A stretch of DNA of 64,000 bases from Rachycentron canadum. Lineage: Eukaryota > Chordata > Actinopteri > Carangiformes > Rachycentridae. Each line of letters begins with the position of its first letter. The stretch's first letter is position 1. Below the pieces are notes generated by a model. It saw nothing but the letters and a program-made list of their open reading frames with translations, did no database searches and had not been told where the DNA came from. Positions 60,632 through 64,000 of this stretch are shown piece by piece. Where the stretch lies: positions 9,211,975-9,275,974 of the forward strand of contig CM076654.1 in assembly GCA_038496675.1 (NCBI GenBank), written 5' to 3'. Made by a program: the position numbers and the translations under genes.

Positions 60632-62816
60632 AATAATTTTTGTTCTTAGTTTCAAGATTTTGTTTGTCCGCAAACTTTGCAAAAGTGGTAGCTGCTCTTC
60701 TCAGGGCCATTTGTCTGTGCTAATGGGGTCATGAGATGATCTCATCAAACCTTAGCAGGGGGAAAAAGTGAGTATGAGAAACTCATATTGCTCATATTAG
60801 CAACTTCCGCTTTATGTTGACAACATATGGTGACACGTCAAAGGCCATGTTTACACAGAAATAATAGCATGGGTCTTAATTTACAGCTGTGTTGTAAATT
60901 GTACGCAGTTGTAACACACAAAGGTTCACAGTTACTTCTGCTGAGTTTTGGCTAAGTTGCATTTGAAGATGAGAAAAGTGATACAACCAACTTAACTTTG
61001 TGTCTACACATATCTTTCTTCATAGATTTTAAAATAATATAATTTATAATACCTTATTTGACCAAATATCATTATCCTTTAGAGTCTTGAGGGACATGTT
61101 TCTTAGTGTTTATGCACTTGAACAAGATTATCTAAAATCAACAGTGATGTAAACGAAAAAAACCACAATGGTTGGTGACATTAAGCAGCAATCTGGAGTC
61201 AGTGTAATAACACAGAAAATGAGGCAGACTGTCTGCTGCAAAGCTGCCGAAATCACAGACATAAAGCGCAATTGAGTAGAAAAGCTCTAACAAACAGGAG
61301 TTCAAAAATTCAGTCTATTATACGGTAAAACGGGAGCAGAAGGTATCAATTGACTGACATTGCACCACATTAAAAAAGGGGGAAAATGCAACTAAATGCA
61401 AAATAGGACTTAAAAAAACTGTACTGAAGATTATATGAATCACCATACCTTGACTGACAAATTAATAGCCCTTTCACAAACTTGAAGGTTATATTAGGAG
61501 ATGTGGAATTTTGATTCTGCCTAAGATTATTTTGTTTAAGTATTTTTTAACAAAATTCCAAACATTTGCTGGCAGCAGCTTTTATAAGTCATTTCCATTT
61601 ATCATTCTAAACTGAATACTTCTGGCTTTTAAACTGTTGGTCAGGCACAATAAACAATTTGAAGATATTGCCTTGGGTTACTGGAAACTTACTTTTTTTG
61701 ACTAAATAATAAATCAATTAAATGAGAATATAATCAGCAGAATAACTGCAAATGAAAATAGACTAACTGTCGGTTGCAGACCGAACTATTACACAACACA
61801 TCATATAGTACAAATTGCTTGAGTTTCAATTTTTCTGGATGTTAGTGCTGGAATAGAGAAATGAATGATCTTGAACACTGATCAAACTACGTGACTCATA
61901 CAACTTAATCACCGTGCAGAAACACTTCTTTTGGATAACAACTTTAGAGTTGTGATTTATTAACTAGGACCTTCTCCTAGAGAAGAATCATTTTATTACA
62001 AACAATATTTTACACAATGTTGATCATGTAGAACATTATTTGTCTAAATCTGACAGCTGTGTTGAAATATCTTCTTCTAAATACATTATCAAATATCTGT
62101 CCACATATTCTGTAGCTGTGGAAAAACCATTCCAACATTCCCAGTCAGATTTGGCACAGGAAACTTTGTACCCTCATTGTAAGGTGGAAAACAAAGTTTT
62201 GGTATAATGTGAGATGACATATTTGTGTGGAATTCCAGGGCTGAGGAACAAAAATGTTGGCGTTCACCACATAATAATAATACAGCGCTGTACATTAGTC
62301 ATGGAAGTGACACAATACATCCTTCAAAAGGCACTGTACAATAGAGTTTGCAAAACAAATTGATCCCTACAATGGCAGCACATGCCAGTGGTTACTTGTG
62401 AGGATCACATTGAATACAGTTTTCATTTACAATATTGACCACAGGCCTGTGACTCAGTTATTCTAAATCACTCATCACTTATCTACTTTACAGTAAAAGG
62501 TTTCCACAATGATTGAACAAAGTCAAGTTGATTGATGCTTGAGTCATGAAGAAGTGTGTCTTCTTTTTGGGGCAAAACGATCAAATCTGCACACACATTC
62601 AGAGATTGTCATCACTGAGGTAGCTGGGTGCTGAAACGAAGGACATAAGGTGATAAAGCTCAGAGCACTTCACCTTTCTCTCTTTCCTTCTTACTGTATG
62701 TGCCCAACTTCAGACATTTATTATTTTTATGTGCCTCCCCCATTTTTCAGAGTTTTAAAATTCACCTAAGGAGAAGTAATTCAGTGGACAATCTACTTCA
62801 GAGAGATCTGTTTAGC

Positions 62817-64000
62817 TCAGATACATTTCTCCTCCACTGACTCTGTGGTCAACGACACCTGAAGTGCTGGATCTTTTGGGCAGGTCAAGGCTGAAAGGTC
62901 CCTGATTACATTTGTCCCTTTTTTGGTCAGAGGTTCAACGCTGCCCTGTTCAAAGGAATAAGTCTGTGAGTTTCTGACTGATGTTGGTCGTGAACCAGAG
63001 AGTCTGCCTGCTTTGTGACAGCTTCCAGTGTACACCTCACTTCCCTCTGGCAGGTAGAGGAAGGTTTGGGAGCTGCTGGTGACATCTGGCAGTGAGTGCT
63101 TGTTGGAGATGACGGAGGAGAGCTGATGACCATCTATACAGTGAAAGTTTCCCTGTCTCTGTTGCCTCCTGGCTCCCATTTTACAAAATAGGCACTTGAT
63201 TTTCTCAATGACCTTGAGGAGAATAGTCTTGCGCAGCAGGATGTAGATCCAGGGGTCCAGAATAGGATTGAAGGAAGCAAAGCGTATCGCTCTTAGATCC
63301 GGATTTTTTTCCAAAATTAGCTCAACTGGAGTCTTATAGAGCTGGTTCAAAAACACCTGAGCCTGAAAGGAAAATTAGAGCGGTGGCTGAGTAGATGGAT
63401 ACATGTTTTAAATTCTGTGTAAATGTACAGCTTTGAATGAGCATATGTGTGTGTGTTAAAGAGGAAGAGTGAAACCTTCACTGATAGAAAGGGGCAGTTA
63501 AATGAGTTGTAACTTTGCATTCAAACCATCCACACAGATTTTGGTCAAATTGAGTGAGTAAATTGTTCTATATACAAAAATTAATTTAAAAAAAAAATTG
63601 TGCATAAGAGAGCCCTGCGTAAATCGTGCGTAATGGTTAGAATCAACCCACAGGGAGCAGAGAAACGAGAACTTACAACAAGTGGGATGGAGCAGACGAG
63701 CACCACTACCGAGGTGCCAATGAGCAGGATAACCATCTGAATCTCTGCGCCGGCCAGACGCCCAAAGCTGCGCCCTCTCCTCCGCGGGTCCACGCTGCGC
63801 CCCAGATCGGTTCCCAGCGACATCCTGCGCACGAAGCGCCGGTGCATCCGGATCAAAGCCACACACACGAGCACGTTACAAATAACAGTGGCGAGAATAA
63901 GAAGAGAGCTGAAACCTGCATACATGTAGGAGTAGGCTGCATCGCTGGTCTTGTTGCTCCGCCACTCTAAAAAACACCAAGTTTGCGGGTATTGTTTCTT
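62817..64000 (-). CDS. ptger4: Prostaglandin E2 receptor EP4-like GPCR (3' part; 5' part beyond window)
   Basis: Two exons on the minus strand: 63677-64000 (continuing past the window) and 62817-63362, phase 0, separated by a GT-AG intron inside TM6, the conserved intron position of prostanoid receptor genes. Visible in order: second extracellular loop QYPQTWCFLEW with the disulfide cysteine; TM5 (SYMYAGFSSLLILATVICNV); a third intracellular loop ending RSFGRLAGAEIQ; TM6 (MVILLIGTSVVVLVCSIPLV); TM7 (AIRFASFNPILDPWIYILL), with the arginine that binds the ligand carboxylate and the DPWIY motif; then IEKIKCLFCKMG and a Ser/Thr-rich tail of about 137 residues ending VEEKCI, like human EP4 (LSEKCI). 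EP4 is a Gs-coupled plasma-membrane receptor raising cAMP. Teleosts have several ptger4 paralogues; the letter cannot be assigned. TM1-TM4 are not in the window. Confidence 0.93.

Larger units (their letters stand above)
45301..62816. other. Intergenic region of about 17.5 kb between loxhd1 and the EP4-like gene
   Basis: AT-rich DNA with no open frame that reads as a conserved protein on either strand. It contains a poly-T run (47541-47572), a long TG microsatellite (54488-54571), a shorter TA/TG repeat (60578-60628), SINE-like fragments (50368-50456, 55140-55205, 57440-57605), and at its far end the 3' UTR of the EP4-like gene. Enhancers could be present but cannot be read from a single sequence. 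Confidence 0.55.

Overview
This is vertebrate nuclear DNA, almost certainly from a teleost fish. Genes are split into short exons by mostly small GT-AG introns. The spacers carry CA/TG microsatellites and fish-type interspersed repeats. The proteins are clear vertebrate orthologues. I place it as a compact, percomorph-like teleost genome but cannot name the species.

Layout. (1) 1-1920, minus strand: the 5' end of the mitochondrial ATP synthase alpha subunit gene (atp5fa1/ATP5F1A), with exons 1-3 and part of exon 4. (2) 1921-4375: divergent spacer with microsatellites and repeat fragments, ending in the CpG-bearing 5' region of the next gene. (3) 4376-14116, plus strand: all eight coding exons of ark2c/rnf165, an Arkadia-like RING-H2 E3 ubiquitin ligase, followed by a long 3' UTR to about 17640. 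(4) 18730-42727, minus strand: the complete coding region of loxhd1. I resolved 42 coding exons with consistent reading phase throughout, giving about 2409 residues, a highly charged N-terminal extension and 16 PLAT-like repeats. Two further upstream exons (43672-44462) splice in frame and may extend the N-terminus. (5) About 45-62.8 kb: a spacer of roughly 17 kb with no convincing gene, containing microsatellites, a minisatellite and old SINE-like fragments. (6) 62817-64000, minus strand: the 3' half of a prostaglandin E2 receptor EP4-like gene (ptger4 family), cut by the window end.

The order and orientation atp5fa1(-), ark2c(+), loxhd1(-) match human chromosome 18q21, where HAUS1 and ARK2N (C18orf25) sit between ATP5F1A and RNF165. 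Those two are absent here, and an EP4-like receptor lies where ST8SIA5 would be expected. The genes share no pathway that I can see: the linkage is inherited synteny, not an operon.

The most interesting signals are in loxhd1: (a) a run of phase-1-bounded PLAT modules, a gene-structure record of tandem module duplication; (b) a 3' splice site whose polypyrimidine tract is a 72-nt TG microsatellite; (c) a GC-AG intron; (d) a lysine/acidic N-terminal extension of about 200 residues, and two candidate further upstream coding exons of unknown homology. I found no CRISPR array, prokaryotic system or rRNA/tRNA gene.
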